In this document: positions 25,235 through 34,397 of the stretch, piece after piece
How positions within the stretch are numbered: the stretch's first letter is position 1
How the letters are laid out: the number at the start of each line of letters is the position of its first letter
Source of the DNA: Olleya aquimaris
GTDB lineage: Bacteria > Bacteroidota > Bacteroidia > Flavobacteriales > Flavobacteriaceae
DNA length: 64,000 nucleotides
Reading direction: 5' to 3'
NCBI RefSeq assembly: GCF_003259525.1
Contig: NZ_QLLO01000001.1
Span: 310,001 to 374,000 of the forward strand
Made by a program: the position numbers and the translations under genes
Notes under the pieces: generated by a model
What the model was told of the DNA's origin: nothing
The model's database searches: none
What the model saw: the letters and a program-made list of their open reading frames with translations, nothing else

Positions 25235-26449
25235 CTAAGACAACATCATTTTTGCTTTTTTAACACCTTCTACCAAAGCGTCAATTTCTGCTTTAGTATT
25301 ATAAAATGCGAAGGAGGCACGAATAGTTCCTGGAATGTTGTAAAAATCCATAATAGGCTGTGCGCAATGGTGTCCTGTTCGCACTGCAATGCCCATTTTG
25401 TCTAATAATGTACCTACATCATAAGGGTGGATGCCATCTACATTAAAAGAAATGACAGAAGTTTTGTTTTTAGACGTGCCATAAATTTTTAAACCTTCTA
25501 TCTCAAGTAGTTTTTTTGTTCCGTATTCTAAAAGTTCATGCTCGTAAGTTGCAATTTGATCAAAGCCAATTGCATTCATGTAATCTATTGCAGCTCCAAA
25601 AGCGATTCCTCCACAAATATTTGGTGTACCTGCTTCAAATTTATGTGGTAAGCCTGCGTATGTTGTTTTCTCAAAAGAAACCTGATCAATCATCTCACCA
25701 CCACCTTGATACGGTTGCATTTTATTAAGCCATTCTTCTTTTCCGTATAGCATTCCAACACCTGTTGGACCACAAATTTTATGTGCTGAGGTCACATAAA
25801 AATCGACATCTAATGCTTGGATATCTGGTTTAATATGTGGACAGGCTTGTGCGCCATCAATTAATACTGCTGCACCAACCTGATGAGCTTGTTTTATGAT
25901 AGTTGCAATAGGATTAATGGTACCTAAAGCGTTTGATATATGGTTAACAAAAACTAGTTTTGTTTTTTCTGATAATAATTTAGTATAAACATTCATATCC
26001 AGCTCGCCTTCTAAAGTCATAGGTATAACTTTAAGAATAGCTCCTGTTTTTTCACATAGCATTTGCCAAGGGACAATATTACTATGATGCTCTAAAGCAG
26101 ATACAATTAACTCATCTCCTTTTTGTAATAATGTAGCAAAGCCATTTGCTACTAAGTTTATACTATGGGTTGTACCTGAAGTTAGTATAATCTCGTATGC
26201 ATGTTTAGCATTAAAGTGTTGTTGTATGGTAAGTCTTGCAGCTTCGTATTTATCTGTAGCTTCCTGACTTAATGTATGAACACCTCTATGGATATTAGCA
26301 TTATAATTAGAATAATAATCTACAATAACATCAATAACCTGTTGTGGTGTTTGCGACGTTGCTGCATTGTCAAAATACACCAAGGGTTTACCATTTACTT
26401 GTCTTGAAAGTATTGGGAAATCTTTTCGTATTTTGTTAACATCAAACAT
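25235..26449 (-). CDS. sufS: Cysteine desulfurase SufS
   Basis: A 404-aa class V PLP enzyme that removes sulfur from L-cysteine to give alanine and an enzyme persulfide. PLP lysine K224 is in TSAHKICGPTG, the persulfide Cys362 in RTGHHCAQP (the short group II loop), and the PLP-binding Asp in VLIDGAQ. Full length. Last suf gene before the terminator; its sulfur acceptor SufE is encoded 2.2 kb further downstream on the same strand. Confidence 0.96.
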   Translation of the reverse strand: MFDVNKIRKDFPILSRQVNGKPLVYFDNAATSQTPQQVIDVIVDYYSNYNANIHRGVHTLSQEATDKYEAARLTIQQHFNAKHAYEIILTSGTTHSINLVANGFATLLQKGDELIVSALEHHSNIVPWQMLCEKTGAILKVIPMTLEGELDMNVYTKLLSEKTKLVFVNHISNALGTINPIATIIKQAHQVGAAVLIDGAQACPHIKPDIQALDVDFYVTSAHKICGPTGVGMLYGKEEWLNKMQPYQGGGEMIDQVSFEKTTYAGLPHKFEAGTPNICGGIAFGAAIDYMNAIGFDQIATYEHELLEYGTKKLLEIEGLKIYGTSKNKTSVISFNVDGIHPYDVGTLLDKMGIAVRTGHHCAQPIMDFYNIPGTIRASFAFYNTKAEIDALVEGVKKAKMMLS

Positions 26450-26454
26450 AATTA

Positions 26455-26775
26455 TTACACTTTAAATTCTCCTGCTATACTATTAAAAAGAAACAGAAAT
26501 AAATAGCCACAGATGCTAACTGTAGCAACAAATGAAAGAATGACCATCCACACTTTTATCGTGTTTTTTGCTAAAATATTAGTTAAGCTTTTAAATATTA
26601 AAAGCGATAATATTAATATTAAGTAAGTGCAGGATAACCCAACACAGGTTAGTAAAATACCATCAAAAAAACCACCTTTAGTGAAATAATACGTTGTTCC
26701 GGTTAAGGTTGCAATTAGTAAACAAATACTAATTATTTTTACAAAAGTCTTTGATGATATATTTAAAAGATCCAT
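26455..26775 (-). CDS. Small membrane protein in suf operon
   Basis: A 106-aa protein with three hydrophobic helices (about 10-30, 38-60, 73-97). No family recognised and no conserved charged residue in the helices. Wedged between sufD (8 nt) and sufS (5 nt), so it must be co-transcribed with them, but a role in iron-sulfur assembly is unproven. Confidence 0.75.
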   Translation of the reverse strand: MDLLNISSKTFVKIISICLLIATLTGTTYYFTKGGFFDGILLTCVGLSCTYLILILSLLIFKSLTNILAKNTIKVWMVILSFVATVSICGYLFLFLFNSIAGEFKV

Positions 26776-26783
26776 AGTTCCTA

Positions 26784-28097
26784 CTATAGGTCAAAACCAA
26801 TATTAACTCCCAATTTATTTGCAATTAATTTGGTAATACGTTGCTTTAATTCTGGGATTTTAACAGAGCTTAGGACATTGTTACTAAAAGCATACATTAA
26901 TAATCCTTTGGCTTCTTTTTCTGGGATTCCTCTAGATTTCATATAAAATAAAGCACTGTCATCTAATTGTCCAATGGTACATCCATGAGAACATTTTACA
27001 TCATCTGCAAAAATCTCTAATTGTGGTTTAGAGTTAATTGTGGCTTTATCACTTAATAATATATTGTTGTTTGACTGAAACGCATTAGTTTTTTGCGCTT
27101 CCTTATTTACAATAACTTTACCATTAAACACACCAGTTGCATTATCTGTAAAAATACCTTTGTAATCTTGGTGACTTTCGCAATTAGGTTCTATGTGGTG
27201 TACTAAAGTATTGTGATCGACGTGTTGTTTGTCTCCAATTATGGTAACACCATTTAATGTAGAGTCCATGTACTCTCCATTTTGATAAAAGTTAAGATTG
27301 TTACGTGTTAACTTTCCACCAAAACTAAAGGTATGAACAGACACATGACTTTCTCTTTTTTGCTCCACAAACGTGTTATCAATTAAAGAAGCATTTAAAT
27401 TATCGTTTTGTACTTTGTAATAGTCCACTATTGCACGCTTATTAGCCACAATTTCTGTAACACTATTGGTTAGTACAGGATTATCTGTAACGCTTTGATG
27501 ACGTTCTATAATCTGTACGTGACTGTTTTCATCAACTACTATTAAATTACGTGGTTGAAGCATTAATGCTGCCTCATTTCCTGTAGAAAAATGTACTATT
27601 TCTATAGGTTTAGCAACGACTTTATTTTTAGGAATATGTATGTAGGCTCCTTCTTTAGAAAAAGCTGTGTTTAAAGATGTTAAACCATCTTTAGTTGCCA
27701 CCTTATTAAAATAATTCTCTATAATAAGTTGGTATTTTGGTTTGCTTAATGCAGCAGACATTAGGCATACATCAATACCATCATGAGTTGTTTGGGATAA
27801 ATGAGATGAATATTTACCGTCAACCAATACAATTTTATAAGTATCTATATCGTGTATAAAATATTTTTTAACATCGCTATATGCCAATGCATTTTCCTGC
27901 TTTGGGAACACACTATAATCGTGTTTTAAAACACTATTTAAAGACGTGTATTTCCAAGCCTCATCTTTTTTAGTTGGAAACCCTTTGTTTTCAAAGGTCT
28001 TTATAGCTTCGGTTCTAATATCATGTACTTTAGAATCGATATCAACATGATTTTCGAATGCTAAAAAGGATGATACTAATTTATCTTTTAAACTCAT
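26784..28097 (-). CDS. sufD: Fe-S assembly protein SufD
   Basis: A 437-aa scaffold subunit of SufBC2D. Conserved segments: FPTKKDEAWKYTSL near the N-terminus, the beta-helix core with QIIERHQSV and NLNFYQNGEYMDSTLNGVTI, DHNTLVHHIEPNCESHQDYKG-type motif, and KCSHGCTIGQLDDSALFYMKSRGIPEKEA. It forms the heterodimer with SufB. Separated from sufC by a 152-nt gap holding an inverted-repeat element. Confidence 0.95.
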   Translation of the reverse strand: MSLKDKLVSSFLAFENHVDIDSKVHDIRTEAIKTFENKGFPTKKDEAWKYTSLNSVLKHDYSVFPKQENALAYSDVKKYFIHDIDTYKIVLVDGKYSSHLSQTTHDGIDVCLMSAALSKPKYQLIIENYFNKVATKDGLTSLNTAFSKEGAYIHIPKNKVVAKPIEIVHFSTGNEAALMLQPRNLIVVDENSHVQIIERHQSVTDNPVLTNSVTEIVANKRAIVDYYKVQNDNLNASLIDNTFVEQKRESHVSVHTFSFGGKLTRNNLNFYQNGEYMDSTLNGVTIIGDKQHVDHNTLVHHIEPNCESHQDYKGIFTDNATGVFNGKVIVNKEAQKTNAFQSNNNILLSDKATINSKPQLEIFADDVKCSHGCTIGQLDDSALFYMKSRGIPEKEAKGLLMYAFSNNVLSSVKIPELKQRITKLIANKLGVNIGFDL

Positions 28098-28103
28098 ATT
28101 ATT

Positions 28104-28235
28104 CAGTTTTCAGTTTTCAGTCGCAGTTTTCAGTTGTATAAAAAAGCGAAAAAAATCTGTACTAATTTTTATATTAATTGATGCTTTAAAATTTTGAATG
28201 TTCACAACCGAGTAAGTACTAAAAAACTGCGACTG
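28104..28235. repeat. Gene-less inverted-repeat element between sufC and sufD
   Basis: CAGTCGCAGTTTT (28118-28130) and AAAACTGCGACTG (28223-28235) are perfect 13-bp inverted repeats about 92 nt apart. The left side also has CAGTTTT in direct repetition (28104-28110, 28111-28117, 28124-28130). The interior has no coding frame. The borders lie 20 nt from sufD and 14 nt from sufC. Confidence 0.7.
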
Positions 28236-28249
28236 TGTCTGTCAACTAT

Positions 28250-29002
28250 TTAAGCATTTACTTCTTCTTTAATCCAATCGTAACCTTTTTCTTCTAACTG
28301 GTGTGCTAATTCTTTTCCACCAGATTTAACTATACGTCCATTGTATAATACATGTACAAAGTCTGGAACAATATGGTCTAATAAACGTTGGTAGTGCGTA
28401 ATTACTATTACAGCGTTGTCTTTGCTTTTAAGTTTGTTTACACCATTAGCAACAATACGTAACGCATCAATGTCTAATCCAGAATCTGTTTCATCTAAAA
28501 TGGCTAATTTAGGCTCTAACATAGCCATCTGAAAAATCTCGTTACGTTTCTTTTCTCCTCCAGAAAACCCTTCGTTTAAAGAACGTGATAAAAATTTACG
28601 ATCAATTTCTAAAAGCTCAGATTTTTCACGGATTAGCTTCAACATTTCATTAGCTGGCATATCCTCTAATCCTTTGGCTTTTCGTGTTTCGTTTATAGCA
28701 GTTTTCATGAAATTAGTTACACTAACTCCAGGAATTTCTACTGGATACTGAAACGATAAAAACACTCCTTTATGAGCACGCTCTTCTGGTGACAATTCTT
28801 CGATATCCTCATTGTCTAAAAGGATGTTACCTTCTGTGACTTCGTATTCTTCTTTTCCAGCAATAACTGATGCTAAAGTACTTTTACCAGAACCATTTGG
28901 TCCCATGATTGCATGTACTTCGCCAGCTTTTACTTCAAGGTTAATACCTCTTAATATTGTTTTGTCTTCAACACTTGCGTGTAAATTATTTATTTTTAAC
29001 AT
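28250..29002 (-). CDS. sufC: Fe-S assembly ATPase SufC
   Basis: A 250-aa ABC-type ATPase of the SufBC2D complex. Walker A GPNGSGKST (34-42), the Q-loop in FQYP, signature SGGEKKR (147-153), Walker B LAILDE (166-171) and the SufC-type DSGLDIDAL. ATP use drives the conformational change that builds the cluster on SufB-SufD. Follows a small lipoprotein gene by 5 nt. Confidence 0.97.
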   Translation of the reverse strand: MLKINNLHASVEDKTILRGINLEVKAGEVHAIMGPNGSGKSTLASVIAGKEEYEVTEGNILLDNEDIEELSPEERAHKGVFLSFQYPVEIPGVSVTNFMKTAINETRKAKGLEDMPANEMLKLIREKSELLEIDRKFLSRSLNEGFSGGEKKRNEIFQMAMLEPKLAILDETDSGLDIDALRIVANGVNKLKSKDNAVIVITHYQRLLDHIVPDFVHVLYNGRIVKSGGKELAHQLEEKGYDWIKEEVNA

Positions 29003-29007
29003 ACTAA

Positions 29008-29355
29008 TTATTTTCCTAGTTTGATAACGTCGTTTCTATTAGATTCTAAAGCGCTAACGCTTATAACTTTGTTTATTTTTAATTTGTAAGGCCAACCTTC
29101 TTCTTGTTCTGCTTTAGGTATTAATTCGCCTAAAACTTCAATTTTAACCATATCTGTTGGCTCTTTTTGAAAGGCTTTAGCTTGTTTAGCTATATCTTCT
29201 ACTTTGTCGTTTAAAATAACGCCATGAATATCATTACCCACTTGAAACACTGCAGCATCAGCATAATACACAAAGTCTCCAGTTAATGGTTCTCCTTGGT
29301 CTGTTTTACAACTTACAAACGCTATTAGCAATAAAAGAGTGATTAGTTTCTTCAT
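29008..29355 (-). CDS. Small lipoprotein in suf operon
   Basis: A 115-aa lipoprotein (lipobox AFVSC, Cys16). The mature part, DFVYYADAAVFQVGNDIHGV and VKIEVLGELIPKAEQ, resembles the OB-type C-terminal domain seen in NlpE-like lipoproteins, but this is a loose match. Sits between the MBL lipoprotein (10 nt) and sufC (5 nt). Why lipoproteins are inside a suf operon is not clear. Confidence 0.7.
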   Translation of the reverse strand: MKKLITLLLLIAFVSCKTDQGEPLTGDFVYYADAAVFQVGNDIHGVILNDKVEDIAKQAKAFQKEPTDMVKIEVLGELIPKAEQEEGWPYKLKINKVISVSALESNRNDVIKLGK

Positions 29356-29365
29356 TTTTTAATAC

Positions 29366-30229
29366 TTATTGAATAGGTTCTGGTGCATGATTTAAACTGT
29401 TAAAATCTTTTTGCGAGTGTTGTATTATAACACGTGCTCTTGTTTGTTCTGCAAACTCTTCAAAAGCAGACATTGATGCTTTAGTATCTTCAACACTAAA
29501 ATTGAAACTTGGTACAATACCACCTTCTCTGTTTTCTTCAAAATGATATAAATCTCCAGTTAGTAATAATGGACCTTCTTGTTCTAAATCTACAAATAAC
29601 GATTGGTGTCCTGGTGTGTGACCAGGTGTAAATTTAATCACAACCTTACCGTCTCCAAAAACATCAAAATCGCCATTAAGTCTTTTTACATTTTTTAAAT
29701 CTTTTATAGCATTATAGTTGTCTGCATTTTGTTTTTGTTGTGCCTCACTGGTTACAAATTCAAATTCTTCTTCTTGAACTAACCATGTTGCATCAGCAAA
29801 CTTTGAAGCAGAACCAGTATGATCAAAATGGGTGTGTGATAATGCTATATATTTAAAGTCTTTTGTTGACAAACCAATTTGCTTAAGCTGCTCATCAATA
29901 CCATGTTTTCTTGACACAGTAAAAGCACCATTTGGAGTTGTAAATGGTTCTTGTCCAACAAGTCCTTCACCCAAACCTGCGTCCCAAAGTAAATTACCTT
30001 CTGGATGTTGAATCACATAAAAGGCATCAGCAAAAGTTTTTGTTTCACCTTTATACAAATCTCCTTGCGAAAAAATCTCTAGCATATTAACCTGAACGGT
30101 TCCACCATCAAACATAAACATCTTTACAGGTTCTTGTTGTTTAGTATCTACAGTTTCACTTTCTTTTTTGTCTTGTTTACAAGCCACAAAAAGCGATAAG
30201 GTTATAATAATGATAATTAGTTTTTTCAT
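29366..30229 (-). CDS. MBL-fold hydrolase lipoprotein (lactonase-like)
   Basis: A 287-aa metallo-beta-lactamase-fold protein, similar in layout to AHL-lactonase-type enzymes: SHTHFDHTGS (zinc motif HxHxDH), FTPGHTPGHQ, LLTGDLYHF and the late IIQHSQKDF. N-terminal lipobox LFVAC (Cys17) places it in the envelope. Substrate unknown; lactones or other esters are possible. It lies between sufB (12 nt) and the NlpE-like lipoprotein (10 nt). Confidence 0.88.
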   Translation of the reverse strand: MKKLIIIIITLSLFVACKQDKKESETVDTKQQEPVKMFMFDGGTVQVNMLEIFSQGDLYKGETKTFADAFYVIQHPEGNLLWDAGLGEGLVGQEPFTTPNGAFTVSRKHGIDEQLKQIGLSTKDFKYIALSHTHFDHTGSASKFADATWLVQEEEFEFVTSEAQQKQNADNYNAIKDLKNVKRLNGDFDVFGDGKVVIKFTPGHTPGHQSLFVDLEQEGPLLLTGDLYHFEENREGGIVPSFNFSVEDTKASMSAFEEFAEQTRARVIIQHSQKDFNSLNHAPEPIQ

Positions 30230-30241
30230 AGAAATTAGTTT

Positions 30242-31690
30242 TTATCCAACAGATCCTTCTAAAGAAATTTCAAGAAGTTTTTGAGCTTCTACTGCAAACT
30301 CCATAGGAAGCTTGTTTAAAACATCTTTACTAAATCCGTTTACAATTAAGGCAATTGCTTTTTCTGTATCTATACCACGTTGGTTACAATAAAAAATCTG
30401 GTCTTCACCAATTTTACTGGTTGTAGCTTCGTGTTCTATTTGAGCTGTTTTATTTTTTGCTTCAATATACGGGAAGGTATGAGCACCACACTCGTTACCC
30501 ATTAGTAAACTATCGCATTGCGAAAAATTACGTGCATTTTCTGCACGACTATTAATTTGCACTAAACCTCTGTAAGAATTTTGAGATTTTCCAGCAGAAA
30601 TACCTTTAGAAATTATGGTTGACTTAGTGTTTTTACCTAAGTGAATCATTTTTGTACCTGTATCTGCTTGTTGAAAATTATTAGTAACAGCAATCGAGTA
30701 AAACTCGCCAACAGAATTATCTCCTTTTAGTATACAACTTGGATATTTCCAGGTAACTGCACTACCAGTTTCTACTTGTGTCCAAGAGATTTTAGCGTTT
30801 TTCTCGCAGATTCCACGTTTGGTAACAAAGTTGTAAACACCACCTTTTCCTTCTGCAGTTCCTGGAAACCAGTTTTGAACTGTAGAATATTTTATCTCTG
30901 CATCTTCTAAAGCAATTAGCTCTACAACTGCTGCGTGTAATTGGTTTTCGTCTCTGCTAGGAGCCGTACAACCTTCTAAATAGGATACGTAACTGCCTTC
31001 ATCTGCAATAACTAATGTACGCTCAAACTGACCTGTTCCTGCTTGGTTAATTCTGAAGTAGGTGGAAAGTTCCATTGGACAACGTACCCCTTTTGGAATG
31101 TAACAGAAAGAACCATCACTAAATACTGCACTGTTTAAAGCAGCGTAAAAATTGTCTTTTGTTGGGACAACAGTACCAATATATTTTTTTACAAGTTCTG
31201 GATGCTCTTTTATAGCTTCAGAAATACTCATAAAAATAATACCTTTTTCTGCTAAAGTTTTCTTGAAAGTTGTTGCTACAGAAACCGAATCTACAACCAC
31301 ATCCATAGCGATGTTGTTCATCTTTTTCTGCTCGTCAACAGAAATTCCTAATTTTTTATACATCGCTAATAAATCAGGATCGACATCGTCTAAAGTCTTA
31401 TTTGGATCTACAGACTTTGGAGCAGAGTAGTAAGCTATGGCTTGAAAATCTGGCTTTTTGTATGTTACATTAGCCCATTCTGGTTCTGCCATTTCTTTCC
31501 AACCTCTAAAGGCTTCTAATCTCCAATTAGTCATCCATTCTGGCTCTTCTTTTTTCTTAGAAATAGCACGAACGATATCTTCATTTAGACCAATAGGAAA
31601 GGTGTCAGATTCTAAATCTGTATAAAAACCATATTCGTATTCTTTGGTTTTTAATTCTTCTCTAAGGTCATCCTCTGTATATTTACTCAT
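30242..31690 (-). CDS. sufB: Fe-S assembly scaffold SufB
   Basis: A 482-aa SufB, the core scaffold on which the cluster forms. Conserved pieces include [79 protein letters not shown] and [20 protein letters not shown] with the conserved Cys residues. Full length. Separated from sufA by an S23 element. Confidence 0.97.
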   Translation of the reverse strand: MSKYTEDDLREELKTKEYEYGFYTDLESDTFPIGLNEDIVRAISKKKEEPEWMTNWRLEAFRGWKEMAEPEWANVTYKKPDFQAIAYYSAPKSVDPNKTLDDVDPDLLAMYKKLGISVDEQKKMNNIAMDVVVDSVSVATTFKKTLAEKGIIFMSISEAIKEHPELVKKYIGTVVPTKDNFYAALNSAVFSDGSFCYIPKGVRCPMELSTYFRINQAGTGQFERTLVIADEGSYVSYLEGCTAPSRDENQLHAAVVELIALEDAEIKYSTVQNWFPGTAEGKGGVYNFVTKRGICEKNAKISWTQVETGSAVTWKYPSCILKGDNSVGEFYSIAVTNNFQQADTGTKMIHLGKNTKSTIISKGISAGKSQNSYRGLVQINSRAENARNFSQCDSLLMGNECGAHTFPYIEAKNKTAQIEHEATTSKIGEDQIFYCNQRGIDTEKAIALIVNGFSKDVLNKLPMEFAVEAQKLLEISLEGSVG

Positions 31691-31707
31691 AAAAGTTATA
31701 ATGTTGT

Positions 31708-32122
31708 AAAGTTTAAAGTTTTAAAGTTGAAGATAAATATTTTATCAATCCACTAATTAACTTTGAAACTTCATTTACTTTTGTTGTTAAATTTTTAAAC
31801 TCTTTTTCAGTTATATATTCTAAATCGAAAGCTAAGTAAGTTTGAGATCTAAATTCTCCAGCTGAAGCTTTAGCGATATATAAAAATCTTATAAATTCTT
31901 TTGTTGTCTCTCTTTCAAAACCTTCAGCAATATTTGAAGAAATTGAAATACTTGACTTTCTTATCTGATCTCTTAATCCAAAATCTTTAGAAAAAGAATC
32001 ATTTTTATTTGTTACTATATAGATGTCTTTGTTAAATTCTCTTGACTTTTGCCATGATATAATTTCTTCAAAGGAATTAAACTTAGCCATTAACTTTAAT
32101 ACTTTTTAACTTTCTACTTTAT
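31708..32122. mobile_element. Putative S23 insertion element between sufA and sufB
   Basis: A four-helix-bundle gene bordered by imperfect inverted repeats. Left end (31708-31732) reads AAAGTTTAAAGTTTTAAAG with AAAGTT three times; the right end (about 32091-32122), read on the other strand, has AAAGTTAAAAAGTATTAAAG. About 20 of 25 positions agree with one gap. The left end lies 17 nt from sufB and the right end overlaps the sufA stop codon. Mobility is inferred, not shown. Confidence 0.55.
31713..32090 (-). CDS. Four-helix-bundle protein (S23/IVS type)
   Basis: A 125-aa protein of the four-helix-bundle family known from 23S rRNA intervening sequences: [19 protein letters not shown], then the signature [14 protein letters not shown] with [19 protein letters not shown]. 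Such proteins form pentameric bundles and share a fold with the Avd protein of diversity-generating retroelements; their function is unknown. It has the same direction as the suf genes around it, and its stop codon lies inside the left repeat. Confidence 0.92.
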   Translation of the reverse strand: MAKFNSFEEIISWQKSREFNKDIYIVTNKNDSFSKDFGLRDQIRKSSISISSNIAEGFERETTKEFIRFLYIAKASAGEFRSQTYLAFDLEYITEKEFKNLTTKVNEVSKLISGLIKYLSSTLKL

Positions 32123-32448
32123 AAACTAAAGGATTCTCCACAACCGCATGTGCGATTGGCGTTAGGATTATTAAACACGAAACCAGTTCCGTTCAATCCT
32201 CCAGAATACTCTAAAGTGGTTCCTATTAAATACAGAAAGCTCTTTTTGTCAACAATAATTTTTACGTCATTATCTTCAAAAACTTTATCCTCTTCTGCTT
32301 TTTGTTTGTCAAATTTTAAATCGTAAGACAAACCAGAACAACCACCACTTTTAACACCCACGCGAACGTAGTCTGTACTTGGGTTAAAGCCATCATCATT
32401 CATTAGTTCGATGACCTTTTTTTTAGCTGTATCAGAAACTTTTATCAT
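32119..32448 (-). CDS. sufA: A-type Fe-S carrier (SufA/IscA family)
   Basis: A 109-aa A-type carrier that passes clusters to apo-proteins. The three ligand cysteines are C37 (GGCSGLSY), C101 and C103 (RTCGCGESF). Full length. It is the first gene of the suf transcription unit and has a clear promoter box at 32481-32488. Could equally be called ErpA/IscA-like; the suf context favours SufA. Confidence 0.94.
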   Translation of the reverse strand: MIKVSDTAKKKVIELMNDDGFNPSTDYVRVGVKSGGCSGLSYDLKFDKQKAEEDKVFEDNDVKIIVDKKSFLYLIGTTLEYSGGLNGTGFVFNNPNANRTCGCGESFSL

Positions 32449-32480
32449 ATCTGTTAAATAGATTAAATCTAAATTGAGTG

Positions 32481-32488
32481 CAAAGATA
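32481..32488 (-). promoter_or_regulatory. -7 box of the suf operon promoter
   Basis: Minus strand TATCTTTG, a perfect TAnnTTTG, 32 nt before the sufA start. No clear -33 TTG at normal distance and no recognisable regulator box. Confidence 0.55.
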
Positions 32489-32553
32489 CAACATCAGTCG
32501 CTTTTTACCACATCAACTAACATTATATTAGCATATGGTTTGATTGATTTTGT

Positions 32554-33627
32554 TTATTGAGGAAGGAATGCAGGATTATTAATAAAAGAGGGGTCGGATA
32601 GGGTTAATAAGAAGGCTTTTAAATCTGCTTTATCTTGATCTGAAAGATTAACACCACCTTGATCTACCTTTTTCATTAATGGGTCAATGGTTGAAGAGGC
32701 TTTTAGACCTGTGCTGTATTGCTCAATCACTTCGTCTAAAGTTGCAAATCGTCCATCATGCATATAAGGCGCTGTGTATGCTAAATTTCGTAACGAAGGT
32801 GAACGGAATTTACCATTATCGTTTGGATTACCTGTGACTTCACCTAATCCTAAATCAGTAAAACTAGCATCTAAACCATTGTTATGAAATTGATTATCTG
32901 TCCACAATGGATTATTTGGATTTCCGTGACAATGGAAACAGTCACCTCTTGTTTCGTCCATAAAAACATCAAAACCATTTTGTTCTTGAGGCGTTAAAGT
33001 TACTTCACCATTTAAAAACTTGTCAAATTTTGAGTTGCCTGAAATTAAAGTACGTTCAAATTGTGCAATTGCTTTTGTAACTAACTCTTTAGTAATAGTT
33101 GAAACTCCAAATGCTTGATTGAATAACGTTGGATATTCTGGATGATTATTTAGTTTTTGTTCGACTGAAGACCAATCTGAATGTCCTAACTCGTTAGGGT
33201 CAATAACTGGCTCTAAAGCTTGTTGTTCTAATCCTAAAGCGTGACCATCCCAAAAATATTTGTCGTCAAAATTCCATGCTAAGTTAAATAATGGCATGCT
33301 GTTCCTGCTACCTAAACCACCAGAAACACCAACGCTTAATTGGTTAGGGTCCGAGAATGCTTGTTGAGGTAAATGGCAGCTAGCACAAGCTTTAGTATTA
33401 TCTATTGAAAGAATTCTGTCAAAAAACAAGCGCTTTCCTAAAGCGACTCCTTCTACAGTTAAAGGATTATTTATCGGAATTATTGGATCAATTAATTTTT
33501 CTTGAAATAGAGTGGGAATGTCTAATTGATAAGGAATAGGCACATAAGCGCTTGCTGGTGTTTCATCGGATTTAGAACATGATAAAACCACCAATACAAT
33601 ACTACATAATGCTATCCAATATCTCAT
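32554..33627 (-). CDS. Di-heme cytochrome c peroxidase/MauG family (MbnH-like) lipoprotein
   Basis: A 357-aa di-heme enzyme. Lipobox VLSC (Cys17), heme sites CASCH (81-85) and CFHCH (230-234), plus FERTLISGNSKFDKF and FRSPSLRNLAYTAPYMHDGRF typical of the MauG/CcpA group. Encoded 3 nt after a MbnP-like gene; in methanotrophs and others MbnH oxidises a Trp of MbnP to kynurenine, creating a copper site. That role is inferred here from gene order; classic peroxide removal is the alternative. Confidence 0.9.
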   Translation of the reverse strand: MRYWIALCSIVLVVLSCSKSDETPASAYVPIPYQLDIPTLFQEKLIDPIIPINNPLTVEGVALGKRLFFDRILSIDNTKACASCHLPQQAFSDPNQLSVGVSGGLGSRNSMPLFNLAWNFDDKYFWDGHALGLEQQALEPVIDPNELGHSDWSSVEQKLNNHPEYPTLFNQAFGVSTITKELVTKAIAQFERTLISGNSKFDKFLNGEVTLTPQEQNGFDVFMDETRGDCFHCHGNPNNPLWTDNQFHNNGLDASFTDLGLGEVTGNPNDNGKFRSPSLRNLAYTAPYMHDGRFATLDEVIEQYSTGLKASSTIDPLMKKVDQGGVNLSDQDKADLKAFLLTLSDPSFINNPAFLPQ

Positions 33628-33630
33628 GTT

Positions 33631-34395
33631 TTAAAAAGAAATTTCACCAATAGTAAATACACTCATTACATTCTCTTGCATCATTTTTTGTGCGTCATAA
33701 TTTGGCATTAATGGTGTGTCCAGTACGTTTAAATCCCAAGTGTTTGGGTTTTTAAAAAACTCGGCTATATTCATTTTAACTTCTATAGAAGCATCACTTG
33801 AAATTAAAATTGGAGTGTCTAAATTGATGACTGCAAAATTTTGTTCAAACACTCCATCACTTACTCTTGCAGTTCCGTTATGGTAATTAAAAGGGCTTGA
33901 AGCTGTGGTGTCTACGTTATACATACCATCAAATTGTAAAAAGTGATATCCACCACCTAAATTTGCTGGCCAACTCCAATTTTCTGTATTTAAATCTTGA
34001 TAAGCACCATCCATATTATCTGCTTCGTTAAAGCCCCAAATAAATCTTAAAGTATAAGTTCCAGTTGGGATGTTGTTTATTTCTGGAGTGAAATTATATG
34101 TTGTTTCATCAGACACATCGGTAAATTTATAACCATCAAAAGTATAAACATCTCCAGAAGTATTAATTAGTTGAAACCTAGACACTAAATATCTAATTCT
34201 ACTCATACTAATAACTTCTCCGTTTTCATTGGTAACAATTTCGGTTTGAAGATTAGTACTATTTATTAATGTGTCATCCCAATGATGAGTAAAGTTAAAT
34301 GCAATACTTGCTAAAGGTGTAGTATTATCATCAGGATCTTCATGACAAGCAAACGATAAACTAGCTAATATTAAAAGTAAAATTGTCCTTTTCAT
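33631..34395 (-). CDS. MbnP-like copper-binding lipoprotein
   Basis: A 254-aa lipoprotein (Cys17, then HEDPDD) of the MbnP family: IAFNFTHHWDDTLI (conserved start strand with H37, H38 and W39), ISMSRIRYLVSRFQL, TLRFIWGFNEADNMDG, NWSWPANLGGGYHFLQFDGMY and FFKNPNTW. Trp residues at 39, 120, 140, 142 and 220 are candidates for kynurenine conversion. It lies directly before the MbnH-like gene, the pairing known from studied systems. Confidence 0.88.
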   Translation of the reverse strand: MKRTILLLILASLSFACHEDPDDNTTPLASIAFNFTHHWDDTLINSTNLQTEIVTNENGEVISMSRIRYLVSRFQLINTSGDVYTFDGYKFTDVSDETTYNFTPEINNIPTGTYTLRFIWGFNEADNMDGAYQDLNTENWSWPANLGGGYHFLQFDGMYNVDTTASSPFNYHNGTARVSDGVFEQNFAVINLDTPILISSDASIEVKMNIAEFFKNPNTWDLNVLDTPLMPNYDAQKMMQENVMSVFTIGEISF

Positions 34396-34397
34396 TT

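Noticed and set aside
31713-32090. S23 gene as part of a diversity-generating retroelement (Avd-like)
   Set aside because: No reverse transcriptase gene and no template/variable repeat pair lies nearby in the window.
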